A DNA stretch of 64,000 nt, taken from NCBI GenBank assembly GCA_002633025.1, contig NMRB01000069.1:104227-168226 (forward strand), read 5' to 3'. The DNA comes from Notospermus geniculatus. Lineage: Eukaryota; Nemertea; Pilidiophora; Heteronemertea; Lineidae. Under the pieces are notes generated by a model. That model was given only the letters and a program-made list of their open reading frames with translations, was not told where the DNA came from and ran no database searches. Position numbers and translations under genes: made by a program. Below, in pieces: positions 25,606 to 37,700 of the stretch; positions within the stretch are counted from its first letter, which is position 1; each line of letters opens with the position of its first letter.

Positions 25606-28149
25606 CTCTCAATTTAGCCCTCTTTTTTTGAAATGCAACATTTTCAAAGAATTTCAAGAGGTTCTTTTAGAGTCTGCCAGTGTTAGAGTACTATTGGTGA
25701 TGAATGTTTTCATTTTTGAACACAACATTCACTGAATGATGACATAATGTTTGTCAAGAAAGTGGAGTATCCACGCAGGTATGATATAATTGGACAAATA
25801 TACACACATGTATGTTTTATCATTAACTTTGCACAAATATACATAACGGGGGTATATAAACTTATATTTTACACTCCTCGTCATAAGTCACAATCGCTGT
25901 GACTGAAGAAATCAATTATCCAGTTGCGATGCAACTGTTGAATATGTTTACAGCTCATTTTACGACAACATATTTGCATAAAATATAAGTCAACTTTGTG
26001 TAAAGAGTAAAGAGAAGCTGTTCAACACACTAAATTGCAGATTGACATTTGCCAGGCTAAGCTCTTACGTAAAGTGATGGTTGTTCACGATGCAACATGG
26101 CAAGGAGTCGAACGATACAGAACCTTTCTTGGATGTCTGACCAATGAATGGGTGGTGTGCATAAGAACTAGTAAATGCTTTTACTTCATCTCTGTTATAC
26201 GAATGCACCAGAAGTTATTCAACAAAATTGAAGTAAAAGCAATTACTAATGCTAGTATTCATGAGGACTAATATCCTTTCCCTGCTGTTTCACACAGAGA
26301 TGGCTAGTGTAAATCATGAAATGTACATCACGTTTGTAGTAAAAGCATTTACTAGTCTTTATGAACATTAACCACTATTCGCACCACTCAATGACAGACT
26401 CTTTTGGGCCAGGGGAGGCCTACACATGAAGCATGTGCAGCAGACCCTGACCCTGTATATTCAATGATTCGACATCACTCTGGTTACCGGTACAAGATAA
26501 CCAACCATACAGAACCATCTACTGCACCATCAAAATATAGAACATACAATGCAGCATGCAGGTATTCAACAAGCAGCTTTTGACACCCTTCCTACAGCTG
26601 AAGTGGTAGAAAAATCTACATTAAATAGTCAATTTGAATAGTCACAAACATGTTTTTGCTGGTGCTGAACATCTGCAGCGAGCTTGTGTAATATCCTTTG
26701 ATAAATAGCAAATTGCCTGACCGATGAAATATACAATCTAATAGTGTACACCTTGAAACCTACTCTTTTAAAGACCATCCATTAATCCTTTAAGGTTGAA
26801 GTTGAAAATGGGTCATTGCCCCTCAACCATGACACTGATCTCTTTAACCCTTTCATGCCAATGGTTTTGAACTAAAACCCCACCAAATTCTGACATCTTA
26901 CATAAACTTGTCACATTGGTATTCATAAGGAAGTGCTTGGTCAGAGCTTTCCAATGAATACCTATCTATGCTGTTGGTTTCACAGATGTCTTTCACAATG
27001 GTGGATTTAGCATCCCTTATGATGGCAGAGTGATGTTTTTGTGCCTCAGATCCCTGGAAAATGCATATTTTGCAAAATTTTCTGGGGGAGGCCCCTAGAC
27101 CCCCACACACGACCCCTTTCCGGAAAACCTGGATCAGCCTGCTTCAAGCTTGGCCCTGACAATGAAGGGGTTAATGACAACAATGCCATCTGCCAATCCA
27201 AAGGTTCTCTTTGAGAATTCTATTGCACTGCCTTTTCCTTCACTCTTCAGTGAAATATTGATGAACTACATTACAAATGCTTCAGTGTTCCTAACTCAGT
27301 ATTTTTCACGACAGGGCCTCTCATTTATGAAATGAGATTCCATTACCGGTAATGTACATGTAAAGACCACGTTGGGCATTGACTAGAGAGAATAAGCTGG
27401 TTGGATTGCCTGTATAAGAACACTTATGCAAATATACATAAGCATATTAAGCTTGTAATAGAGACATTTGAGAGTAGGGCAAGAAGAAAATGTAAACTTC
27501 ATTGTGGTAGTGCTCAGTCCCAACCCAAGCTGAGGAATTCAAGATGAATTAGGTTCCTATGTAGTGGAATACTACACTAGTTCAATAAACTTCAGTAATT
27601 GTCTGTACTTTTTGAAAACCAGCTAAGTTACTGTTTTTTAATGTTTTCCTAAGTTGATCACCAATTTGTTCCCGGTTTACCCGATTTTTCGCTCAGATTT
27701 ACTGGACTACAAGTGCATGAGCCTAGGCTTATTCAACCAAGTTTTCACAGGATTTCTTCAAGACATACACCACGTGCCTTCATTCTTGATCTATCAACTA
27801 GATTGTACTGGATTCCTCACTTCAATCTACTGTAATTTCATAAAAGTGTGTTACCGGTACTTTCAAGTTCGTAAATAATCGGCCGCTCTGAGTCCTCAAA
27901 GAGTCATGAGAATTGTGCATTTTAAAGTGGCAAGAATGCATAGAGAAGACATGAACAGTCATTGTATTTTCAAACCCCTTTGTGTCATTTTGAAATCAAA
28001 ATTTGGAAACATTTAAGTACATCTATTCCGACCCTGTACTAGACTCGAGCATATACAGTTAACATTGCAACCACGCCCTTCAAAGATTAGGCCTAGCTGA
28101 GTATCCGAATTGCAACTTCAAAGGGGAAATCAACTACCCGCTTGAGTAA

Positions 28150-28300
28150 GGTGGTATCTCCACTCGTGATCAGTGGGAACATGGTCGATTGAAGTAATAG
28201 CTCTACATGTAGTGCAAAGTACAGTGTAATTTACAGAACGGCTATTATTTCAATGAACCACATTCCCACTGATTCTTATTTGAGATACTGCTTATTACCA
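28150..28300. mobile_element. Palindromic MITE (TATCTCCACT family)
   Basis: GGTATCTCCACTCGTGATCA, then GATTGAAGTAATAGCT in the left half and AGCTATTATTTCAATGAACC toward GAGATACTGC in the right. Confidence 0.75.
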
Positions 28301-29237
28301 TCAGCAGGCAGGACAGAGATAGATCAGTATTCCGGTCCATTGCAATATTCTGGAGACAATATTCAACAAACATTACTTGGGAAAGAGGAGATACTTCCCT
28401 TTGAAACTTCTATTAACAATTGTACTATCTACATGTGTTAGTCTTCATGTCATTCTAGTGATACAGGTGTAACATATGCCAGTGTTTCCATATGTCAGTG
28501 TTTCCCCTTTTTTTTGTTTGGGCAATGCTGGCAGACAGAGCAATAAGTCCCCTCTGTCCCCTATTGTCAAGTTGCACCTTATTCTGTCAGACAATAGTAG
28601 GGGAACACTCACAGATAGGGAACCTTCACAAACGTTACACCGACCAGTACTCTATTATGTGCAATGTGTCAACCAATTATTCATATACAATACTTCTGTT
28701 ATCAGTTAACTCTATCTATCTGTCATGAACCCTTTAGTTTTGACTAGTATTCCAATCATTAAGAATCAAAGCACAGATAAAGTGATCAGCACATCAACCC
28801 TCTCCGAGCAATCCTTTTTAAAGCCTTTTACCTCAAAAATCCATTCCAATCACATCACCCCATAATCACATCGACACGCTCTGCTCAGAAATCTGTGCTG
28901 AACACTTTAACGATCACAATACCGGTAGATAAGCTAAGTTCCATTGAATTCTAGATTTTAAACTAAGAATCTAGCAATAATTACTCTCAATTCGCCCTGG
29001 CTTAACCTAACTGCCCTCAGTGTAACCCATACTGAGTGACATGTTATGGTAATTGACCAATGTTCCTCAAAATTATGACGACATCAATCCGTACATCTTG
29101 GCAGATAATGTCATCTGCCCGATCACATCCAGATGAACTTGTAACCCAAGCCACTTCTTCAGGCCTTCTACACTGCTGAAAGTTTAAGGTGATTCTTATT
29201 GACGTAGGTACATGAAATGTTGGCTGCCAGAAATGAG

Positions 29238-29625
29238 TCAGAGAAATCTGAACGCACTGATGATACTGGTTTGAATTATGATGCCTTGCACTTACTTGAA
29301 TCACAGAAATCTGAACACACTGATGATACTGGTTTCAATTATGACGCCGTCCGACTAATACTTCAGTCACATTCTGAACACAGCACAGGATACGTGTTGC
29401 AATTATGAGGCCTTGCATTGAATTAAGTCACACAAATCTGAATACAGCTCATGTAATGATATGGTTTGAATTATGACACCTTGCACTTACTTGAGTCACA
29501 CAATTCTGAACACAGCCAAGGATACTGGTTTGTATTATGACAACTTGCACTGACTTGGGTGGCACAAATGTGAATATAGCTCTTGATACTGGTTTTAATT
29601 ATATCACGACTTGCGTTGATTTCTG
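29238..29625 (+). repeat. Minisatellite of about 65 bp, six diverged units
   Basis: Each unit has CACA-AATCTGAA-ACA, GATACTGGTTTGAATTATGA and CCTTGCACTTACTTG. The first two are nearly identical and the rest diverged. Confidence 0.85.
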
Positions 29626-29965
29626 AAGTGTCTTATTCAGTGACCACCAAACTTTTCTAGGAGTGCGACTCCTGATAGTACATTACTACATCAAATGTTG
29701 TTCGTTACTCTGATGACAGTTATGTTAAGCCGGGCAGCTAAAGGTATTGGCTCTGATGAACAAAACAGGGACCTATGAAATTGTAATTGTAATTATAACT
29801 GTACCCGGTAATTGTAATTGTAATTTTCATCAGTTGCGAGGGCCTACTGGTGTAATGCTATCTGCAACCTTGGCTACGATACAGTAAGCACTGATGCATC
29901 ACTTTTTAGCATGGATAATTATCTGAAAATTTCCAAGATTCAGACCAAATGTCACCTATTCAATA

Positions 29966-30083
29966 ATGAGGACAACTCATCCTACCACAGCGGGGTATTT
30001 TACCTTGCTCCTCTTCATCCACTCGCTGCGAGTGTATGAAGAGGAGCGAGACGAAAGCCCTCCTATGGGAGGATGAGGACAAC
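29966..30083. repeat. Nested palindrome
   Basis: Outer GAGGACAACTCATCCT against AGGATGAGGACAACT, and an inner hairpin CTCTTCATCCACTCGCTGCG / CGAGTGTATGAAGAG. Confidence 0.65.
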
Positions 30084-30597
30084 TGTTCTCCATTCAATTT
30101 GAATATCAGTAGGACATGCTGGAAGTTTTCACCTCTAATACAAAATGTCTTAAGTTCATAGGCCTGTTCTGTTCACCACAGCAAATGCCATGATAATCAC
30201 CTCCCAATAGTTTACACCAGTATTCTAATATTTTGACAAGCTTCACCGCACAAAATATATATTGCACCTACTTTTTACAAAGAAAATACCCTCAAGACTC
30301 GCATATACATATATTATCATTAAAATAGTCACACTAATTATATCACATGCTCTGCTTAAAAGAAAAGGTTTTCCAATCTGGACAAGTTAAATCAGATGCA
30401 ATGGTACCCAACCAAGGGACCGTTCCTTTGTCGCTTTAAAGAGCGCCCTCTATACACTAGAATCGACATCAAAAGAGAAGCTGCCTCTGCGCCTGGCAGA
30501 GTTGTGCCATGCCAGCATGTCAGCAAATTGCTCCTCGGGTTTTCCATCTGACCATGACTAAGAATTCAATCAAGACTATTAACTTTTCAAGGGTAGT

Positions 30598-30690
30598 GCA
30601 GACCCATGATTTCCGGTATTGCAGACCCAACTTTTCCGGGATTGCAGACCCAATTTTTCAGAGGAGTTGCAGACCCAACTTCGGTCCCAG
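30598..30690 (+). repeat. Tandem GCAGACCCAA repeat
   Basis: GCAGACCCA at 30598, 30620, 30644 and 30669, with CTTTTCCGG-like spacers (22-25 bp units). Confidence 0.8.
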
Positions 30691-31594
30691 CTAACATCCA
30701 GTAGCATTCATACCAGGAAGAGATAATTGGTTCCATAGAGAAGAGTCTGTGTCTCAAGAGGGGAAATCACTCAGTTACAGTAGATTCAATGAAATTCTTT
30801 GCCCAAAAAGCTCTACTGAGCCAAGACATCTCATTCTCAATGAGTTGCAAATTTTGTACCAATTGCTACAATTTTTATATTTCCTTGGCAGATTAATCCA
30901 TATTCTGAGAAAAAGAGTCTGCTTTTAATATCCTTGGGCACTATGTCATGATCAATATTCATCACTACACACACCAAATGCAAAGGGATTGACAAGACTT
31001 TAAATAGTCAACAATAACAAATTTGACTAGCAACTGACTAGGATGGGGTAGTCCCACATATCGAATATTTTGACTGGTTTGGCCTAATGCAATGGCATGA
31101 TAGTATAACTAAGCAGAGCAAACATCTACACTACCAATCGTCCCAAAATTAAAACTACTCACTATTCAGACTCTAAATGACTTGAAGATCAAACAGTCAT
31201 CACTTCTAAAGATATTTATAAGTTTGTCATGAAATTTTAGCCAAAGAAGCCGACTCTAAATTTGTACATTAAGGAAATTGACAATTGTCAGGGTCAGACC
31301 GAATGCCCGCTGAGCATGGCACAAAATGCAACAATCTCCATATCCTCATCCACAGGTTTTGAGTGCAAAAGATCACAGCTCATTACGACCTGTATATCAC
31401 TTCCTACGCCAGCCAAAGTGCAACGTTTAGACAAAGTGAGACACTGCCAGCATATGCTCAACGATAACACACAAAGTTAAAGAGATCGTCGGTAACATAG
31501 CTGTGAAACGTGGCCGGCTTTATGACCGCGATGACAAGCAAGACGGTGACCATCTCGTGCAAATAGTTCCCGTGTAGACAGTGTTGAGGTGCAC

Positions 31595-31711
31595 CTAACT
31601 TTCGTCATCGCTGCTCATTCGGGACCCTTCATCATCTGCCAAGTCCGCCTTGTACTGTTCGCGTAGTTGTCGGCACTTCTCATCAAAGTCCTTTTTCAGC
31701 TGTTCAATTCT
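31595..31711 (-). CDS. PLCB1: PLCB1-class last coding exon with stop (1176-1213)
   Basis: [20 protein letters not shown], then acidic tail MSSDDES and TAG at 31595-31597. The end is an acidic, serine-rich motif, not the hydrophobic PDZ-binding ends of human PLCB proteins or norpA. Confidence 0.95.
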   Translation of the reverse strand, partial: RIEQLKKDFDEKCRQLREQYKADLADDEGSRMSSDDES

Positions 31712-34700
31712 CTGGAAAGTAAAATGTTCGAGATTTTTGGCATTTTGACATGATAATTTGCTGTTTGCAACTCAGCTACAAAATCAAGGCAAATAACCAG
31801 TGAGGTGATTTGGCCGAAGTCAGAATCACACTGAAAACGTACGATTTTCCTCTCCTCCTCACATTCCTTCAGTACTTCTGCCTGACTCTTCTCGAGCTCC
31901 TCTTTCTTCTTGTCCAACAAGTCACGGAACTTCTGTCTCTCTTGTACTGCAATCTGGATGTACTTCTGTTGGGCCTCCCTCTTCACCCTGTCACAAGGAA
32001 CAAAACTGTTTACAACACTATTCAAGGTGGTCATGTTTACGGTATTCAGTTCACAGCCAATGGTAAATCAAAGTGTCTAACTTCCTGATGAAAACAAGCA
32101 AAGTGAAGTTTCCAGGGCGATACATGTAGAAACCTCAATGTGCACAAACTAGGCCTATATCAGTGGGAGTATGGTTGATTTAAGGAACAGCATAACTCTG
32201 TACTACGAAGTACACTGTAGCATAGAGAACAGCTTACATCAATAAACCATACTACCCGGTAGTACCGGTACTCCAACCAATTCTTGGAGGATATTGCCTT
32301 TCAACATTGGAGGGCAGACCGAGGGAGTGCTCTGTCTTGTAATCAGCAGAATATTAAAGAAGTTGTCATAGATTAGGCCTATGTAGGAATTCACAAACCT
32401 TGCCAACTCTGACTTGTCCTTGTGTTTGCGAGCGAGGAGTTTCATATCCTCACGACTCTGTGCATCCTGTTTCTTCCTCAACTCCACCACCTCCTTATCA
32501 TGAACCTCCTCAAGTTTCTTCAGCTGTACTGCATGACTTTCTTTCATCACCTGAAGTTCAAATCGTAAGTATTCATGATTGACATTCTAGTAATCAGTCC
32601 AGATTGAGACATGTCGACTCGCGCAACCTTTGAACGGTGCAACCTACTAGCTTGAACTGGTGGACATACCATACAGGGGCAGATCCAGGATTTCGGAAAA
32701 GAGGGGGCGCACTGTGCAAGAAACATTGAAATCTGCGGTGAATTTCAATGATCAGAATTTCATGGTCAATTTTACAGATCTGTTAGCTGAAAGGGGGCGT
32801 GCGCCCCCTGGATCCGCACCTGCCATACCAAAGAACAGCAGTTCTGTAAGAGTGGCGGATGAAGTATTAGATCAGAATAACCGAACGTTCTCGCTCTGAC
32901 TGATGTGCAAAGTCACTGGCAACACACGTGCACACCGATTCTAACTAACCAAACCTGCCATACAATAGAATCCCACAACCTACCTGTTCTAACTGATCAT
33001 AGAGTGAATCGTGGTACTTCCCATACAAGTCAATCTCTTGCTTGTACTGATCCATCTGCATGGCCACGAATGTCTCCGTCTGCGAACGCTTCAGATCACG
33101 ATGCTGGAAAAGAGACGAGATACATGTCAGATCAAAGGTGGTTTCTTCCTGGCGTTAGCTCAACACCGAGAAGGGAGTATCTACTCCGAATTCTGATTTT
33201 AGCCATAAGGTAATTAAAACAACATTTTCTGAGCAAAGTGTACACGTATCTACTTCTACAGCACGGTTCTCTGTCATGTCTGCAGCTTACTGATAACTTC
33301 ACAACTTGGAAGTTTTGTCCGAACTTCCTTATGTCTCTACATCCAGATTCTACAGTTTCTATAGAAATCAGCCACCAACCGTAATAGAGGCCCTCCATTT
33401 AAAAGTTTGAGAGGGTCCATGTTTCCGTGAGTTTGTGGAAATCTGGGGACTGTGCTGATAAAATAATTGCATAAACTGGAAATCTCCCCTTCACACCTTC
33501 ATAATGCATCAGTATACTGATAATGTAAGGTATAACAGATTGCAAGGGATATGTGGTTTTCTTGGTCAAGCAAACAAGGCACGGAACAGGTGTTCAGCGA
33601 TGCATTCAGCACTGATGGAAATATAAGACTTCTGGGGCTGCAGGCATACAACTCATGGTTTTCTTATTCAACTCCAAACACAAGGCATAGAACACGATGT
33701 TCTATAGACTGCAAGGCATAGAACATGTAGTTCGATCATCAGCACATGAGCTCTGGGGCTGTATGGCATAGAATTTGTGGTTTTCTTGGTCAACCCAAAA
33801 CACAAGGCATTCAGCACACTGATGGAATGTAACCGACTGCACGGCATAGAAAGGTGGTTTTCTTGGTCAACCCAAAACACTATAGAACGCGCTGTTCTAG
33901 AAACTGCAAGGCATAGAACATGTGTTTTGATCATCAGCACATGAGCTTGACCAGGGTTTATTGGCATGAAAATTGTGCAAGCAAGTGAACCCATCTCCGT
34001 TGTGGCACAACCCAAATGTGCTAACACAAAGCATTGGTAAAAATATGCACTGAAATGTTTGTGGTTTTAGCAGACGAACAAAACATATCTGATAACCATG
34101 CTTATCATAATGCTGCTTGAAAAGGATGATGATGATGACGATGACATGATGAAGATGAGGATGACGATATAATCTTGCTGAAACCACACCATTAGATTTT
34201 CACCCTACACTGATCAGGATATGAAATAGAAGTAGGACCTCGAAGGTGAAAGACATTGCTTCCTACCAGAATCGATTCTACACTGCAATTCTACATTCTA
34301 CACTGCTCAGATTCTACACTGCTCAGGAGTGTAGAATCAGACAGACAATTTGATTCTGTTAAATTGACACAACTACCGGTACTTTTTTGCAAACTCAGCC
34401 CAAACCATCTCCCAGTTATTCAGTTTCTACCAGTGTCTATTGACAAGAAATTAATTCTTATTCACAAATGGAGGATTATCTACAGAAGGGAGTTTCTTTG
34501 ACTTGGAATTCTTCAGCAAATAATGTGGCTACCTTGCCCTGCACTGCTCTTACTGTCAGTTCGGCAATAGTTTTTATCCACGTTCAGTTTGACAACATTT
34601 AGGACAACAAATCAAACGTGCCCCCATCTCCCATCACTTATTACAAACATATTCATTGAATGTCTCCACAACATATTTGATGGCATGAATTCCTTGGTAA

Positions 34701-37700
34701 TGTGCCCTTTGCCATGAACACCACACAACAATTCGTACCCCACTGCAGTATGAATGAGATAGTTGGATTTGCTTGCACTTTATGCAGTTCTCGTCTCTCC
34801 ACTCATCTGCCCCATTGTTGGGCAGACAGCATATCCTGTTGAAGTTTTCCAAAAGCATGCCATTGGAAATGAATTGGAAAGAATTTGAAGAAATATTCTT
34901 CAGACGGTTGATAGGAACAACCTTCCTTCAAATATTTTTCAATCAACGCCATAGGATGCGAGAAAACTTGGACAGAATAGTTCGTTTGCTGGGCTCGGGG
35001 TTTGGGGGATAGATGAGTGAAGACTTGACATGATTGGGACTTCAGTAGGCCCACCAGCATAAAGTGCATAGTGAATCACTGGCAGTGTGTGGAAGACGTG
35101 GAATCGACACACTACATATTTGGTTCTGTGATGAATCTCACAACACATTTGGCACCGCAAACTTATCTGCATACCAAGGCCTGGATTTAAACAAAGAAAC
35201 AAGCAATTTAATTCTCCCACTGTCCACCAGGCGGTGTATGGCACAGAGGAAGTAGCAGGCAGGTTTGGCAACCGACTTCGTCAAGGCTAATCCGGATGAA
35301 TAAACAAGCATTTCTACAGCAAGAAGAGCTAGATCTATGAAAGAAAAGACGTCACAGACCGATAACAACTACTAACCACTCTCTACAAATGGAGGAAAAT
35401 CAAAACAGATATTACCACAGGTGCAACTAAACTATGAAGAGAAAACATGCGGACAACCCCCCAGCCCCCATTGATACAGTTTTGTAGGGGTCACACACCC
35501 AAACTTTACCAAGAACAATATACTAAAAGAATTTAATTTCCTTTAACTTCTGCTGCAGAAGGCAGATTCAGAACTAAAGGATAACTGCAAAATTTAGGAG
35601 GAAGTTTTCTCACATGGCAGTACATCAACAAAATGACCATTTTTCCCATCCCTGCAATATCACTTTAACAGGTCGACTGCATTCATCATCATCTCACCTT
35701 GGTATCTTGTTCCTTGACCAAGTTCTCCATCTCTTCCTTTTGTTCTTTGATGGCCTCATCTTCCCCGAGCTCTTTCTGGACCTTCTTGAAGTTCTTGGCC
35801 TGGTTTTTGTCCAGGTTAGCACGCTGCTTTATGTGTCCCACTAACAACTTCTCCTCTTGCAGTTTGTGTTGCTCCTTCAGAGTTTGCTTTGCCTAGAAAA
35901 TGTGAACAGGGATGAAAGAAAAAGGTTAAAGGTAAGGTTTAGGTATATAGTCCGATAACTGGAGTTTACACCGTGATCAGCCAACTTCACATTCACCTTT
36001 CTGGGGAAATCATGTAGCAGCACTCACTTGATCCCTTCCGACTAGTTTAGAATACAAAGTGGCAACTAAGCCGGAATTGAACCCATGGTCTTTTGGTTAA
36101 GAGTCAGATGCCCTTAGGCTGACTTTACATCGGATGACACGCGACACGGACACACAGGCAAACAATGGCTTCACAAAGGATTCATCCCCATGAAACCTTT
36201 GTTCGCTTGTGTGTCCGTGTCGCGTGTCATCCGATGTAAAGTCAGCCTTACGACTGCATCGCCATGATCCATGCTCCCTAGGACTGAGAGGAGGACTTGG
36301 AGGACAGTTGGCACAACAAATCCAACGTTGCTGAGTATTCGTGAGTACCCGGTATTCAATCTACATTTATTTGGGAACATTCCAGAGTCGGCCTACACAG
36401 GAATTGACCGCTCAGCACTGGAACTGTTTACTGAATCTTACCTTATCGTGTTTCTTACGAAGAAGCTCCAACTCCTTCGTCATTTTCCTGAAACTTTTCT
36501 GGTATTGTTTGGATTCTTTGAGTTCCTCCAGATCGATGGCAGTCACCAAATCTGGATCTGTAGGGACAGAACAAAGCTATTGGATTTTCCAGAGCAGAGC
36601 ACAATGGAATTTTTCATCAGAATCAAAGTTGGTTGAGAAATTTTCAATTATGGAAGACCCCACACACTCTTCTTGAAGAGCGAGAGCTTAATAATATATT
36701 CGCTCACCATTTAGTTTTGTCCTTGCTGTGAGTGACTGCGTTGGACCGCCGTTCTCCGAGTTCATACCCTGGTTTGTGGACATTCCACGAGTGATTGATG
36801 TACCCGACTGCTGGGTTCCTGAAAGACAAATACATACGTACTAAATGCTGATTTTACTCATGTACCGGTACATGTAGAGTGGAACCTCCCTTAAAGGACA
36901 CCTCTGCCAGGAGGACACCTCTCTAATCAGGACACCATTGTTCAGCCCCAAACTGGTCATTTCTCTTCATTTCCACCTCTATAATCAGGACACCTCTCAA
37001 TTAAGGACAGCATCTATCAGTCCCGAAGGTGTCCTTAATAGAGAGGTTCCACTGTATATCTATTCTGTCATTTGCTTCTTCTGTAGAGCTTGTGCATGGC
37101 TCATTGTGACGTCACGTTTGACTGGCACTCCAGCCAATTGTCTCAGTGAAAGAAACATTAACATACTCCCAGTAAACTTACCACCCCCACTACCCTGTGA
37201 TGTTGACGACATGTCACTTTCTTTCTTTGACAGTGACGCATGCATGCTGGACTGCAACCGTGGGTTAAATGCACCATTCTTCTTTTCTTCACCGGAGTCG
37301 CTACTCTGAACAGATCGTACGGAATTCGTCCTCGGCTTGAGACTCTGGGTACGTTGCGGTCGAGAACCGTCCTTCGGTGCATCGGGGTCATCTTCTTGTG
37401 ATTCCTCCTGGAAATATAGCCCAAATTAGTCGATAGAATGATACACACGGAAGCATTTGCTAAATGCAGCTGCTTCATATTCGATTCAGTAGAGGATCTG
37501 CTGAATCATAGGCCAGAATTAACAAACCTTAGAGCTGGCCAACCATCTCGGCTTTCTTTTCAAAGTGGTTTCCTTTCTGACATACATCAGACTCATGAAT
37601 TATTGAATTTTCCCATTTTGATTCCATGAAATCTGTTTTATTCTACGGATCCTAACACAACATTCCAGTCACCACTGGACCTTTTCTACATTTGAGATTG

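Larger units (their letters stand above)
19046..31594. other. Intergenic region between the two PLCB genes
   Basis: The 12.6 kb between the PLCB1-class stop codon and PLCB4 exon 1. It should hold the PLCB4 promoter and any 5' UTR exons, plus the PLCB1-class 3' UTR. A GC- and CpG-richer stretch around 22100-23350 (partly transposon) is the best place for a promoter, though I see no decisive core element. It also holds a probable false duplication, a 120-N gap and several minisatellites. No protein-coding gene was recognised on either strand. Confidence 0.6.

Noticed and set aside
25400-25735. Open frames through the N gap
   Set aside because: They exist only because N codons are read as sense.
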